A stretch of 64,000 bases of DNA from Allofournierella massiliensis (GCF_004345265.1 NZ_SLUM01000011.1:1-64000), one strand, 5' to 3'. Shown: positions 24,244-33,775, numbered from the stretch's first letter. Numbers and translations are program-made. The notes: generated by a model from the letters alone, not told the origin.

Positions 24244-24507
24244 ATGGTAAGCAAGATGACCAAGATCGTGAACCCCATGGGCATGCACATGCGTCCCGCC
24301 GGTATGTTTGCTCAGGAAATGATGAAGTTCAACAGCGACGTGGTGCTGGTGTTCAAGGATAAGGAGATCAACGCCAAGAGCATCATGAACCTGATGGCCG
24401 CCTGCATCAAGTGCGGCAGTGAGCTGGAAGTTCGCTGCACCGGCGACGACGAGCAGGCCGCTCTGGACAAGGCTGTGAGCCTGATCGAAAGTGGTCTGGG
24501 CGAGTAA
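24244..24507 (+). CDS. ptsH: Phosphocarrier protein HPr
   Basis: This 87-residue protein is the standard HPr length. His15 (NPMGMHMRPAG) accepts phosphate from Enzyme I. Ser46 (AKSIMNLM) is the target of HPr kinase in Gram-positive carbon catabolite repression. The active-site loop reads GMHMRPA where most proteins have GLHARPA, a mild variation. A GGAG site precedes the ATG. It lies between fruA and Enzyme I, so general PTS components are made together with fructose uptake. Confidence 0.95.
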   Translation: MVSKMTKIVNPMGMHMRPAGMFAQEMMKFNSDVVLVFKDKEINAKSIMNLMAACIKCGSELEVRCTGDDEQAALDKAVSLIESGLGE

Positions 24508-24529
24508 GCAGCAGAACATACAACATGCG

Positions 24530-24560
24530 GCGCCCCGGTCCACCTGATGGGCCGGGGCGC
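24530..24560 (+). other. Intercistronic hairpin between HPr and Enzyme I
   Basis: GCGCCCCGGTC pairs with GGCCGGGGCGC (24530-24540 and 24550-24560) without a following T run. It probably tunes mRNA stability between ptsH and ptsI. Confidence 0.5.
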
Positions 24561-24596
24561 GCCTGATAAAAAGCCGACGAGAGGGGCACAAAAACC

Positions 24597-26306
24597 ATGT
24601 TAAAGGGTACAGGAGCGTCCGCCGGTGTGGGCATTGGCCATGCGCTGGTGGTAAAGGAACAGAATTTGGATTATTCCGCCGTGCAGTTTGCGGGGCAGCA
24701 GCAGGAGACCGAACGCCTGAAGGAGGCTGCAGCTGCCGTGAGCCAGCGGCTGAGCAACATGGCGGCCGAGATGACAGAAAAGGTGGGCGAGCATGCCGCC
24801 GAGATTCTGTCCGGCCAGATCATGATGCTGAACGACCCGTTCATGATGGGCCAGATGGAGGAGCAGATCGCTGCCGGCAACGTGGCCGAAGCTGCGGTGG
24901 ATTCCGTCTGCCAGACCTTCATTGCCATGTTCAGCGGCATGGAGGATGAACTGATGCGCCAGCGCGCCACCGATATCGGTGACCTGCGCGCCCGGCTGCT
25001 CAAGCAGCTGCTGGGCCTGCCCGATGTGGATCTGGCCCACGCCCCCGCCGGCACCGTGATTGTGGCGCAGGACTTCACCCCCAGCATGACCGTGGGCATC
25101 AGCCGGGAGAATGTTGTGGGCATCATCACCGAGATCGGCGGCCGCACCAGCCATTCCGCCATTCTGGCCCGCGCGCTGGAGATTCCCGCCGTGCTGGGTG
25201 TGCCCGGTGCAGCCGACACCATCCAGAACGGTGATGAGATCGCCATGGACGGCGAGTTCGGCCATGTGTATGTGAACCCGGATGAGCGCACCCTGAAGGA
25301 CTATGAGGAGCGCCGCGCCGAGTTTGAGCATCAGCGTCAGATGCTGAAGGCCTATCTGGGTAAACCCACCGTGAACGCGGACGGCCGCGCCGTGGGCCTG
25401 TATGCCAACATTGGTAAGCCCGAGGATGCCCAGGCTGCGCTGGAAAAGGGCGCCGAGGGCATCGGCCTGTTCCGCACCGAGTTTTTGTTCATGGACCGGG
25501 ACAGCCTGCCCACCGAGGAGGAGCAGATGAACGCCTACCGTCAGGTGGCGGCGCTGTTCGCAGGCAAGGAGGTCATCATCCGCACCCTGGACGTGGGCGG
25601 CGACAAGGAGATCGACTACCTGCACATGAAGAAGGAGGAGAACCCCTTCCTGGGTCACCGGGCCATCCGCTACTGCCTGGATAACCCCGAGACCTACATG
25701 ATCCAGCTGCGCGCTCTGCTGCGCGCCGGCGCGGACCACAAGAACATCAAGATCATGCTGCCACTGGTCACCGGTCTGGAGGAAATCCGCGCCGCTAAGG
25801 CCATGCTGGAAAAGGCCAAGAAGGAGCTGGCCGCCGAGGGCCTGCCCTTCGACGCCAACGCCCAGGTGGGTGTGATGATCGAGACCCCCGCCGCCAGCCA
25901 GATTGCTGATCTGCTGGCGCAGGAGGCCGCCTTCTTCAGCATCGGCACCAACGACCTGACCCAGTACACTCTGGCTGTGGACCGGGGCAACCCGGATGTG
26001 GCCTCTCTGTACACCCACTTCCATCCGGCTGTGCTGCGCAGCATCGCCAACGTGATCAAGGCTGCCAAGACCGCCGGCATTCCCGTGGGCATGTGCGGTG
26101 AGGCCGCCGCCGACCCGGCTCTGATTCCCCTGCTGCTCAGCTGGGGTCTGGATGAGTTCAGCGTGAGCGCCAGCGCCGTGCTGGCCACCCGCCGCACCAT
26201 CAGCCTGTGGAGCCAGCAGGAGGCGGACGACGTGCGCGCCGAGGCCATGAACCTTTCCAGCGTGAAGGGCATTCAGGGCTACCTGGCTTCCATGATCAAG
26301 AAGTAA
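24597..26306 (+). CDS. ptsI: PTS Enzyme I (phosphoenolpyruvate-protein phosphotransferase)
   Basis: This 569-residue protein has all canonical motifs: phospho-His186 in GGRTSHSAILAR, LFRTEFLFMDR, TLDVGGDKEIDY, NPFLGHRAIR, SIGTNDLTQYTLAVDRGN and the active-site Cys in GMCGEAAADP. It transfers phosphate from PEP to HPr. The ATG has an AGAGGGG site 10 bp ahead. Together with ptsH and fruA it makes a complete fructose phosphorylation chain. A divergent paralogue lies upstream at 18.6-20.2 kb. Confidence 0.96.
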   Translation: MLKGTGASAGVGIGHALVVKEQNLDYSAVQFAGQQQETERLKEAAAAVSQRLSNMAAEMTEKVGEHAAEILSGQIMMLNDPFMMGQMEEQIAAGNVAEAAVDSVCQTFIAMFSGMEDELMRQRATDIGDLRARLLKQLLGLPDVDLAHAPAGTVIVAQDFTPSMTVGISRENVVGIITEIGGRTSHSAILARALEIPAVLGVPGAADTIQNGDEIAMDGEFGHVYVNPDERTLKDYEERRAEFEHQRQMLKAYLGKPTVNADGRAVGLYANIGKPEDAQAALEKGAEGIGLFRTEFLFMDRDSLPTEEEQMNAYRQVAALFAGKEVIIRTLDVGGDKEIDYLHMKKEENPFLGHRAIRYCLDNPETYMIQLRALLRAGADHKNIKIMLPLVTGLEEIRAAKAMLEKAKKELAAEGLPFDANAQVGVMIETPAASQIADLLAQEAAFFSIGTNDLTQYTLAVDRGNPDVASLYTHFHPAVLRSIANVIKAAKTAGIPVGMCGEAAADPALIPLLLSWGLDEFSVSASAVLATRRTISLWSQQEADDVRAEAMNLSSVKGIQGYLASMIKK

Positions 26307-26314
26307 CCATCTGA

Positions 26315-26348
26315 AATGCGGGCTCCGTTCGGGGCCTGCATTTTTTTG
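26315..26348 (+). terminator. Terminator of the fru-pts block
   Basis: AATGCGGGC...TCC pairs with GGGGCCTGCATT (26315-26342), followed by seven Ts. Confidence 0.8.
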
Positions 26349-26376
26349 TGCCGCATCCGCCCTGTTGTGCTATACT
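26346..26376 (+). promoter_or_regulatory. Promoter of the aminotransferase gene
   Basis: Extended -10 TGCTATACT (TATACT 26371-26376) with a weak TTGTGC upstream at 26346-26351 and a 19-bp gap. The extended -10 probably carries most of the activity. Confidence 0.5.
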
Positions 26377-26418
26377 GGTAACATGCAAAAGTAAACTGTC
26401 TGAAGGAGAATCCTGCCC

Positions 26419-27558
26419 ATGCGCCTGCCCATGAATCCGGCCGTCACCGGCCTTACCCTTTCCGGCATTCGCCGGTTTACCGCTCTTGCCGCCCAGACCC
26501 CCGGCTGCGTGAAGCTGACGCTGGGCGAACCGGAGTTTGACACTCCCCTGCCCATCCGGCAGGCTGCCCAGCAGGCGCTGGAGCAAAGCGATACTCACTA
26601 CCCGCCCAACAACGGTCGCCCGGAGCTGCTGGCCGCCCTTTCCGAATTCAGCAAAAAGCAGGGGCTGGACTATACGCCGGAGGAATTCGTGGTCACCTGC
26701 GGGGCCACCGAGGCGCTGCTGTGTGCCCTGTCCGGCGTGGTGGATGTGGGCGACGAGGTGCTGGTGCCCATCCCTGCCTTTGGTCTGTATGAGTCTCTGA
26801 TCGGCCTGTGCCGGGGTGTATATAAGCCGGTGGATACCGAGCCTTACGGCTTCCAGCTGAATGAGCAGGCCCTGAACGCCGCGGTGAGCGAGCGTACCAA
26901 GGCCATCATCCTGACCAGCCCCAACAACCCCACCGGCTGCGTTTATACGAAAGAGAGTCTGAACGCGGTGGCGGAGCTTGTCCGCCGCACCGGAATCTAT
27001 GTGATCTGCGATGACGTGTACTGGCAGCTGAGCTACACCGATTCCTTTGCCCGCTTTGCCGCCCTTTACCCGGATCTGCGGGAGAACATCATCGTGGTGG
27101 AGAGCTTCTCCAAGCCCTATGCCATGACCGGCTGGCGGCTGGGCTGGCTTGCGGCGGATGCGCCGGTGAAGCAGCAGCTGCAGAAGGTGCACCAGTACAG
27201 CGTGGTCAGTGTGACCAGCTTTTCCCAGACTGCCTGCATCGCTGCATTGGAGAGCGATGTAAGCGCCATGCGCCGGAGCTACCGGCGGCGGCGGGATTTT
27301 GTCTATAAGCGGCTGTGCGAGATGGGCCTGCCGGTGAACAAGCCGGAGGGAGCGTTCTACATCTTCCCCTGCATAAAGCAGTTCGGCATGAGCAGCGAGG
27401 AGTTCTGCACCCGCCTGATTCAGGAAGGCGGGCTTGCGCTGGTGCCGGGCAGCTGCTTCGGCTCCGAGGGCTATGTGCGCCTTTCCTACTGCTGCGCGGA
27501 TGATCAGCTGGAAGAGGGCCTTGACCGTCTGGAGGCATTTTTGAAAACGCTGGCCTGA
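26419..27558 (+). CDS. PLP-dependent aminotransferase, class I/II
   Basis: This 379-residue fold-type I aminotransferase has GEPEFDTP near the N-terminus, the aromatic/PLP phosphate region CGATEAL, SPNNPTGCVY, CDDVYWQLSY and the Schiff-base Lys232 in SFSKPYAMTGWRLGW. The family includes aspartate aminotransferases and the PatA-type N-acetyl-LL-diaminopimelate aminotransferases. Since acetyl-DAP pathway genes (dapA, dapH, an M20 deacetylase) lie 8-10 kb away, a role as the missing PatA step is possible but unproven. An AAGGAG site precedes the ATG. It is monocistronic, with a terminator on either side. Confidence 0.88.
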   Translation: MRLPMNPAVTGLTLSGIRRFTALAAQTPGCVKLTLGEPEFDTPLPIRQAAQQALEQSDTHYPPNNGRPELLAALSEFSKKQGLDYTPEEFVVTCGATEALLCALSGVVDVGDEVLVPIPAFGLYESLIGLCRGVYKPVDTEPYGFQLNEQALNAAVSERTKAIILTSPNNPTGCVYTKESLNAVAELVRRTGIYVICDDVYWQLSYTDSFARFAALYPDLRENIIVVESFSKPYAMTGWRLGWLAADAPVKQQLQKVHQYSVVSVTSFSQTACIAALESDVSAMRRSYRRRRDFVYKRLCEMGLPVNKPEGAFYIFPCIKQFGMSSEEFCTRLIQEGGLALVPGSCFGSEGYVRLSYCCADDQLEEGLDRLEAFLKTLA

Positions 27559-27571
27559 AAACTGAATGAAA

Positions 27572-27621
27572 AAACGAAGGAACGGCCGGCCCCTTGCATG
27601 GGGTCGGCCGTTCCTTCGTTT
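27572..27621. terminator. Bidirectional terminator between the aminotransferase and opp operon
   Basis: A 20-bp stem (ACGAAGGAACGGCC...GGCCGTTCCTTCGT, one mismatch) with A and T runs at the two sides, between convergent genes. Confidence 0.9.
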
Positions 27622-27654
27622 GTATCAAAAGAGAGGATCGCAAAAGAATGAAAA

Positions 27655-28587
27655 TCAGGCGCGGGCGGTCCAGCGGGCCAGCTCCTCGTCGGTGGCCAGC
27701 ACATAGTGAGTGCCGCCCAGATGCTGCTGTTTTCCCGCCAGATAATCCACGCCGGCAGTGCGGTAGTCGTAGCTCTTGGCCACCCGACCCCGCTCGGTGC
27801 GGGGGTCCGGCTGAGGAATGGCGCTGAGCAGGCTCTGGGTGTAGGGGTGCACCGGATTCGAGAAGATCTCCTCGGTGGTGCCGGTCTCCACCAGATGGCC
27901 CAGATGCAGCACGCCGATCCGGTCGGAAATGTATTTCACCATGGAAAGGTCATGGGCGATGAACAGATAGGCGGTGCCGGTCTCCTCCTGAAGATCCTTC
28001 ATCAGGTTGACCACCTGCGCCTGAATGGAAACATCCAGCGCACTGATGCACTCGTCGGCAATGATCAGCTTGGGATCCATGATCAGGGCACGGGCAATGC
28101 CCACGCGCTGACGCTGGCCGCCGGAGAACTGGTGGGGATAACGATCCGCATGCTCGGGGGCCAGACCCACCTTTTTCAGAATCGCCGCCACCTTCTCCTG
28201 CCGCTCGGCGCGGCTGGAATACAGATGATGAATGTCCAGACCCTGGGCAATGATCTCCCCCACCTTTTTGCGGGGGTTCAGGCAGGCCATGGGATCCTGA
28301 AAGATCATCTGCATCTGGGTGCGCAGCTGCTGGTTCTGCTGGGCGTTCAGATCGCCGGAAATATCCATCCCGTTGAACAGAATCTGCCCGGCGGTGGGCT
28401 TGTACAGGCGGATCACGCTGCGGCCGATGGTGCTCTTGCCGCTGCCGCTCTCGCCCACCAGACCGTAGGTTTCGCCCGGGTAGATCACGAAGTCCACACC
28501 GTCCACCGCCTTCACGGTGAACTGGTGGCTGCCCTTGAAATACTGCTTCAGACCCTTGACTTCCAGAAGGGGTGTTCTTTCTTCCAT
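27655..28587 (-). CDS. oppF: Oligopeptide ABC transporter ATP-binding protein F
   Basis: This 310-residue nucleotide-binding subunit has the Walker [10 protein letters not shown], the signature FSGGQRQRVGIARAL, and a Walker B that reads IIADECISALD, with Cys where Pro is usual. The C-terminal Opp/Dpp extension follows (HPYTQSLLSAIP). It pairs with OppD to drive peptide import through OppBC. It is the last gene of a five-gene minus-strand operon and starts 2 bp after the oppD stop codon. Confidence 0.93.
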   Translation of the reverse strand: MEERTPLLEVKGLKQYFKGSHQFTVKAVDGVDFVIYPGETYGLVGESGSGKSTIGRSVIRLYKPTAGQILFNGMDISGDLNAQQNQQLRTQMQMIFQDPMACLNPRKKVGEIIAQGLDIHHLYSSRAERQEKVAAILKKVGLAPEHADRYPHQFSGGQRQRVGIARALIMDPKLIIADECISALDVSIQAQVVNLMKDLQEETGTAYLFIAHDLSMVKYISDRIGVLHLGHLVETGTTEEIFSNPVHPYTQSLLSAIPQPDPRTERGRVAKSYDYRTAGVDYLAGKQQHLGGTHYVLATDEELARWTARA

Positions 28588-28589
28588 TG

Positions 28590-29669
28590 TCAGATTCCCT
28601 CCTTCTTCATGCGTTCAATGCGGGCCTTCAGCTCCGGCGGCATCTCCACCTTGGGAGCCCGCTCATCCAGCAGCCAGGTGGCTGAGTAGTGGGTCTCGCT
28701 GATCTGGAACATGGGGGGATCCAGCCGTTCGTCGATGTTCAGCGCATAGGCGTTCCGGGGCGCAAAGGCGTCGCCGGGCACCGGATGCAGCAGGTTCGGA
28801 GGCGAGCCGGGAATGGTGTAAAGCCGGTCGTCCTCGGTATCCAGATCTGGCATGGCGCTGAGCAGGCCCCAGGTGTAGGGGTGGCGGGGATCGTAGAAAA
28901 TTTCGTCGATGGTGCCTGCCTCCACAATACGGCCCGCGTACATCACGTTTACAAAATCCGCTACCTTGGCCACAACGCCCAGGTCGTGGGTGATGTAGAT
29001 GACGCTGATGCCGCGCTCGGCCTGAATGCGCTTGATCAGTTCCAGAATCTTGGCCTGAATGGTCACGTCCAGCGCGGTGGTGGGCTCGTCACAGATCAGC
29101 ACATCCGGATCACAGGCCAGCGCGATGGCAATGACCACGCGCTGCCGCATGCCGCCGCTGAGCTGATGGGGATACTGACGCATCCGTTTTTCCGGCTCTT
29201 CGATGCCCACCTCGGTGAGCAGCCGAACGGCTTTTTCCCAGGCTTGCTGCTTGGGGGTCTTGTAGTGCCAGATCATGCCTTCCATGATCTGCTTGCCGAT
29301 GGGCATGGTGGGATCCAGACTGGTCATGGGATCCTGAAAGATCATGGCGATCCGCTTGCCGTTGATGTGGCGGCGGATGTCACGGGTTTTCATGGTCAGA
29401 ATGTCCACGGTGGCGGGGGTGCCGTCGTTGTGGCGGTAGTTGTACACGATGCTGCCGCTGTTCACCACGCTGTTGGAGGCCAGAATGCCCATGGCCGCCT
29501 TGAAGGTGACGGATTTGCCGCTGCCGCTCTCGCCCACCACCGCAAGGGTGGTGCCACGGGGCAGGTCGATGTTCACGCCGCGGATGGCGTTCACCGGACC
29601 TGCGCCGGTTTTAAAGGTGATGGACAGATCCCGAATGGACAATACGGTTTCTTTGGCATTGTTTTCCAT
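28590..29669 (-). CDS. oppD: Oligopeptide ABC transporter ATP-binding protein D
   Basis: This 359-residue protein has the Walker [11 protein letters not shown], the signature [15 protein letters not shown], and the Walker [12 protein letters not shown]. The long C-terminal oligopeptide/dipeptide domain carries [12 protein letters not shown] and the Fe-S-like region of the family reduced to [20 protein letters not shown]. It is the second ATPase of the Opp importer. It lies between oppC (11-bp gap) and oppF. Confidence 0.94.
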   Translation of the reverse strand: MENNAKETVLSIRDLSITFKTGAGPVNAIRGVNIDLPRGTTLAVVGESGSGKSVTFKAAMGILASNSVVNSGSIVYNYRHNDGTPATVDILTMKTRDIRRHINGKRIAMIFQDPMTSLDPTMPIGKQIMEGMIWHYKTPKQQAWEKAVRLLTEVGIEEPEKRMRQYPHQLSGGMRQRVVIAIALACDPDVLICDEPTTALDVTIQAKILELIKRIQAERGISVIYITHDLGVVAKVADFVNVMYAGRIVEAGTIDEIFYDPRHPYTWGLLSAMPDLDTEDDRLYTIPGSPPNLLHPVPGDAFAPRNAYALNIDERLDPPMFQISETHYSATWLLDERAPKVEMPPELKARIERMKKEGI

Positions 29670-29680
29670 GGTCTGTCACC

Positions 29681-30745
29681 TCACATTTCCTTCAGTTTGG
29701 GGTCAAAGGCTTCCCGCAGGCCGTCGGCCAGCATATTGAAGCAGAGCATCAGCAGCGACATCACCACGATGGGAGGAACGATCTGATAGGGGTGGGTGGT
29801 GAAGCTGTTGAAGGTCTCGCTGATCAGGCTGCCCAGGCTGCACTGGGGAACGGGAATGCCCAGACCCACGAAGCTCAAAAAGGCCTCGGTAAAAATCGCG
29901 GTGGGAATGCTGAACATCAGCTGAGTGATGATCTGGCCGATGATGTTGGGCAGCACTTCCTTGAAGATGATCAGAAAGCTGCCGGCGCCCAGCGTACGGC
30001 TGGCCAGAACAAATTCCTGTTCCTTCAGTTTCAGCATCTCAGCACGGGCGATACGGCTCATGTTGATCCACTCGGTGATGACCAGCGCGATAACGATGGT
30101 GGTGAAGCCGGGCTTGACCACCAGAAGCAGCAGTGTCACGATCACCAGACGGGGAATGCCGTTGTTGATCTCCACGAACCGCTGCATGATGGTATCCACC
30201 CAGCCGCCGAAATAGCCGCTGATCAGGCCGTAGCACATGCCGATGGTCATGTTGATTACCGCGGACACGATGGCGATGCCCAGGCTGACCCGGGTGCCTT
30301 CCCATACACGGGTAAAGATGTCGCGGCCCAGAGTGTCGCTGCCGAACCAGTAGTAGGTATCGGTCAGGCCCTTTTCCTCGTATTCGTTCACCACCCGGCT
30401 GCCGGTGGTGGTGGTAAGTACCTCGTCGCCGTTGAAAATACCCAGATTTTCAATTACCGGGATACGGGGTGCAAAGTTCTTTTCGCTCAGTGTCTGGCTG
30501 GAATAGCTTCGGCCGCTCAGGCTGGGGCCGATCACCGCCATGACCACAATGATGAGAATGAGGATCAGGGCAATTACAGCGCCCTTGTTGGAAACAAAGC
30601 GGTGCAGCACATCGTGCCAGTAGCCCTGGCTGGCGAAGTTGGTGTCCAGCTGATCTTCGTGGCTTCCCCGCAGGGTAAAGTCATCTGGCCGCAGGTCAGC
30701 GATTTCGACCCGGGAGCCGGCGGGAATAGTTTGAATCTGGTTCAT
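29681..30745 (-). CDS. oppC: Oligopeptide ABC transporter permease C
   Basis: This 354-residue protein has a cytoplasmic N-terminus of about 50 residues, a first membrane span near 53-75, and an external loop before the DIFTRVWEGTRVSLGIA region. The EAA contact loop for the ATPases is RIARAEMLKLKEQEFVLASRTLGA. About six membrane spans are expected. Its ATG overlaps the stop of oppB (ATGA), showing tight coupling of the two permease subunits. Confidence 0.94.
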   Translation of the reverse strand: MNQIQTIPAGSRVEIADLRPDDFTLRGSHEDQLDTNFASQGYWHDVLHRFVSNKGAVIALILILIIVVMAVIGPSLSGRSYSSQTLSEKNFAPRIPVIENLGIFNGDEVLTTTTGSRVVNEYEEKGLTDTYYWFGSDTLGRDIFTRVWEGTRVSLGIAIVSAVINMTIGMCYGLISGYFGGWVDTIMQRFVEINNGIPRLVIVTLLLLVVKPGFTTIVIALVITEWINMSRIARAEMLKLKEQEFVLASRTLGAGSFLIIFKEVLPNIIGQIITQLMFSIPTAIFTEAFLSFVGLGIPVPQCSLGSLISETFNSFTTHPYQIVPPIVVMSLLMLCFNMLADGLREAFDPKLKEM

Positions 30746-31740
30746 GCCTTCGCCCCCTTCTTTTTACCGAACAAGACCAGACGCCAGCGGGCAAAGAAGC
30801 CCATGTGACCGCCATCGCCGGTTACCCGGATGCGGGGATCGATCACGCCATAAAGCAGGTCCACCACCAGCATGATGCCGATGTACATGGCGCTGTAAAT
30901 AAAGCTCAGAGCAATGACCACGTTGTAGTCGTTGGACTGAATGGCCGTGACCAGCAGACTGCCCACGCCGGGAATGGAGAAGATTTTTTCCACCACCAGG
31001 CTGCCGGTCATCAGATCCACGATCAGAGGAGCCAGCACGGTGATGATGGGAATCAGTGCATTGCGCAGCGCATGACGCAGAATCAGCGGCGCCCCGTTGA
31101 TGCCCTTGCTTTCCGCCAGCAGCATGTACTCGCTGCCCAGCACCTCCATCATCTCGTTGCGGGTGAAACGGGCAATGGAGGCCATGGTGAACATGCTCAG
31201 CGCAATGCTGGGCATCACGCTGGAGAGAAAGGGCGTGTTGGCGGAATACAGCATGGGCAGCCATTTCAGCCGGAAGCCCAGCGTGTAGCTTAATGCAAGT
31301 GCAAACACATAGCTGGGCACCGAAACACCCAGCACCGAAATGGCGGTGCACAGGCTGTCCAGCCAGGTGTTGTGGTTCAGCGCCGCGATCACGCCCAGAA
31401 TCAGCCCCAGCACCGCGCCCAGTGCAACGGCCATGCCGCCCACCTGAATGCTGATGGGAAGCCGGGTCTGGATGAGCTGGCTGATGGGGGTGTTTTTGCT
31501 GATGTTGTAGCTCACGCCGAAATCACCCTGCACCAGATTGGCCACATACCGCCCGAACTGAACCAGCACCGGCTGATCCAGACCATACTTTTCGTTCAGG
31601 ACGATGCGCTGGTCATCGGTGAGCTTTTCGTCGTTGAAGGGGGAACCGGGCATGAGCTGCAGCAGGCAGAACAGCACCAGTGTAATGGCCAGCAGGGTGA
31701 ATACCGAGATGAGCACTCGTTTCAGAATATAACTTTTCAC
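30742..31740 (-). CDS. oppB: Oligopeptide ABC transporter permease B
   Basis: This 332-residue protein starts with the typical YILKRVLISVFTLLAITLVLFCLLQLMPGSPF span and has the EAA loop FTRNEMMEVLGSEYMLLAESKG. A GTG start at 31740 was chosen because it begins the family motif and has GAGGGAG ahead; the frame extends upstream into hairpin-rich intergenic DNA. Together with OppC it forms the membrane channel. A 197-bp gap with hairpins separates it from the binding-protein gene. Confidence 0.92.
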   Translation of the reverse strand: MKSYILKRVLISVFTLLAITLVLFCLLQLMPGSPFNDEKLTDDQRIVLNEKYGLDQPVLVQFGRYVANLVQGDFGVSYNISKNTPISQLIQTRLPISIQVGGMAVALGAVLGLILGVIAALNHNTWLDSLCTAISVLGVSVPSYVFALALSYTLGFRLKWLPMLYSANTPFLSSVMPSIALSMFTMASIARFTRNEMMEVLGSEYMLLAESKGINGAPLILRHALRNALIPIITVLAPLIVDLMTGSLVVEKIFSIPGVGSLLVTAIQSNDYNVVIALSFIYSAMYIGIMLVVDLLYGVIDPRIRVTGDGGHMGFFARWRLVLFGKKKGAKA

Positions 31741-31826
31741 AAGCGATCTCCCTCTTTTGATACAGTCTTTTGATACAGAAGCCCTGAAGAGGCAGGCGCC
31801 GCAATGCGCACTGCCGAACAGAAAAA

Positions 31827-31922
31827 CCGCACAAGCTTCCCTTGCCTTGCAAAGCCAAGGGAAGCTGTGCGGCATAAAATTCAGGGGGTTATCGGAATTG
31901 TCCCGCCTGCGCAAAAGGCGGG
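31827..31922 (-). other. Hairpins between oppA and oppB in the opp operon
   Basis: An 18-bp imperfect stem (31827-31844 with 31855-31872, one bulge) and a smaller CCCGCCT/AGGCGGG stem (31902-31922) follow the binding-protein stop codon on the minus strand. Neither has a clean T run. Such structures commonly protect the upstream message or partly terminate, giving excess binding protein over permease. That function is inferred. Confidence 0.6.
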
Positions 31923-31937
31923 TGGTTCAAAGGGCAA

Positions 31938-33629
31938 TCAGCCCTTGGTGGCGCTCTTGAACACCCGGTTCAGAGCAACGGGGTGGAAGTCCACGCCGGT
32001 CACGTTGGACTTGATCACGCAGGCGTCGGCCTTGGTGTAAACGGGCACGATAACGGCCTCGTCCATGATGATCTTTTCGGCGTCGTACAGGGCCTGCCAG
32101 CGGGCGGAAGCGTCGCTCACATACTGGCCGGTGGTGCAGTCGGCAATGATGGCGTCGTACTCGGCGTTGCTCCACTTGCCGTAGTTGTTGTTGTTATCGG
32201 TGATCCACATGTTCAGGTAGGTCATGGGATCGGCGTAGTCGGGGCCCCAGCGGGTCAGGCAGACTTCGTAGTTGCCTTCCTGAATGTCCTCGACGCGCTG
32301 CTTCTTGGGCTCAACCTTGATTTCCATGGTCACGCCGGGCAGGTTGGTCTCCACCTGCTCCTTGATAACAGCGGCCACGTTCTGGGACTCGGTGGTGTCC
32401 TCCACCAGCAGCTGGAAGGTGAAGGTATCCTGGCCCAGCTCCTCCTTGGCGGCCTCGAAGTACTCGGCAGCCTTGGCGGGATCGTCGCTGCATACATCCC
32501 GGAACATGGTCTGATCTTCCGAGAAGTCGCTGCCATCCGGGCCGGTGGCGAACTGTGGGGGAACAGCGGTGTAGGTGGCCAGAGAGCCATCCTTCACAAC
32601 GTCCTCAACAATGGAGGTACGGTCGATGGCGTGGGTCAGGGCCAGACGCAGATTCTGGTTGGCCAGAGCGGGTACGCCGTCCATGTTCAGGGTCAGGTAC
32701 CACAGGTAGCCGGCGCCGTGAACACTCAGTTCAGGATCGCCCTGAACCTGATCCACCTGGTCACCGCTCAGCTTGACGATGTCCAGATCGCCGTTCTGGT
32801 AGCTCATGAAGGCCTGCTGGCTGTCCTTGATGACCTGATAGTTCAGGCCGTCCAGAGAGACCTTGTCGGCATCATAGTAGTCGGGGTTCTTCACCAGGCT
32901 GAAGGACAGAGCCGCGGGCTCGTAGCTGTCCAGAATGAAGGCGCCGTTGCTCAGCACGGTGTCCGGGCTGGTGCCGAAGGTGCCTTCGGCCAGACCTTCA
33001 TAGAAGGCCTGGTTGACCGGGTAGAAGGTGGGGAAATACATCAGATTCAGGAAGTAGGGAACGGGAACGGTCAGCTCCACCTGCAGGGTCTTGTCATCCA
33101 CTGCGGTGACACCCAGCTCGCTCTTGTCCATCTCGCCGGCGATGATCTCGGCGGCGTTCTTGATCTGGCCGATGTCGCTCATCATGTAGCTGTACTCGGA
33201 GGCGGTGGCAGGATCAGCCGCACGCTGCCAGGCGAATACGAAGTCGTTGGCGGTCACGGGATCACCGTTGGACCAGTTGGCATCCTCCCGAAGATGGAAG
33301 GTGTAGGTGCAGCCGTCCTCACTCACCTCGTAGCTTTCGGCAATGGCGGGAACGGGCTGACCGTCCGCATCCATCTGCATCAGGCCGTCGGTAAAGTCGG
33401 CAATTACCTCGAAGCTGGTGCCGTCGGTGGCCAGCTGGGGATCCAGCGAGGCAACCTCGACCTCGGTCATTACGTTCAGCACGTTGCTGCCGGTGGCAGC
33501 TGCGGCGCCGGAAGAGGACGCCGCGGTGGAAGTGCCGCTGGTGGCTGCGTTGCCGCCGCCGCAGGCGACCATGCTCAGCGCCAGCGCGCCGGCCAGAGCG
33601 GCGGCGCCCATGCGTTTCCAAAGTTTCAT
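31938..33629 (-). CDS. oppA: Oligopeptide ABC transporter substrate-binding lipoprotein of the opp operon
   Basis: This 563-residue SBP_bac_5 protein has a lipobox at Cys23 (ALALSMVAC). The domain runs through YTFHLREDANWSNGDPVTANDFVFAW and NRTSIVEDV-type segments (HAIDRTSIVEDVV) to the C-terminal MTYLNMWITDNNNNYGKW region. It is only distantly similar to the three tandem paralogues at 0.4-6.6 kb and is the cognate binding protein of this operon. A GAGAGGAG site precedes the ATG at 33629. Peptide uptake is the safe assignment; the ligand range is unknown. Confidence 0.94.
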   Translation of the reverse strand: MKLWKRMGAAALAGALALSMVACGGGNAATSGTSTAASSSGAAAATGSNVLNVMTEVEVASLDPQLATDGTSFEVIADFTDGLMQMDADGQPVPAIAESYEVSEDGCTYTFHLREDANWSNGDPVTANDFVFAWQRAADPATASEYSYMMSDIGQIKNAAEIIAGEMDKSELGVTAVDDKTLQVELTVPVPYFLNLMYFPTFYPVNQAFYEGLAEGTFGTSPDTVLSNGAFILDSYEPAALSFSLVKNPDYYDADKVSLDGLNYQVIKDSQQAFMSYQNGDLDIVKLSGDQVDQVQGDPELSVHGAGYLWYLTLNMDGVPALANQNLRLALTHAIDRTSIVEDVVKDGSLATYTAVPPQFATGPDGSDFSEDQTMFRDVCSDDPAKAAEYFEAAKEELGQDTFTFQLLVEDTTESQNVAAVIKEQVETNLPGVTMEIKVEPKKQRVEDIQEGNYEVCLTRWGPDYADPMTYLNMWITDNNNNYGKWSNAEYDAIIADCTTGQYVSDASARWQALYDAEKIIMDEAVIVPVYTKADACVIKSNVTGVDFHPVALNRVFKSATKG

Positions 33630-33746
33630 GTGTGTGTGCTCCTCTCTTTTTGGATTGGATCTTCGCAAACCCCTTGAAACGAAAAAAGATCAGCTGGCCT
33701 GGCGGGAATCCGCTGCCGGGCCCTGACCTCTCTGTCGTTGTTTAGC

Positions 33747-33775
33747 ATTATACTGCGTCAAAGTGATAAAGTCAA
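33747..33775 (-). promoter_or_regulatory. opp operon promoter
   Basis: On the minus strand, TTGACT (33770-33775), 17-bp spacer and TATAAT (33747-33752). This strong sigma-A promoter has a leader of about 110 nt. The AT-rich remainder of the gap to 33870 shows no gene. Confidence 0.85.

Noticed and set aside
21157-24591. Very long open frame on the minus strand (over 1100 codons) opposite fruK, fruA and HPr
   Set aside because: It mirrors well-identified plus-strand genes, is rich in His, Gly and Gln as antisense frames of GC-rich genes are, and has no ribosome site or domain. The same applies to minus 2459-4393 and 4800-6641, and to plus 8662-10833 and 14957-17212.
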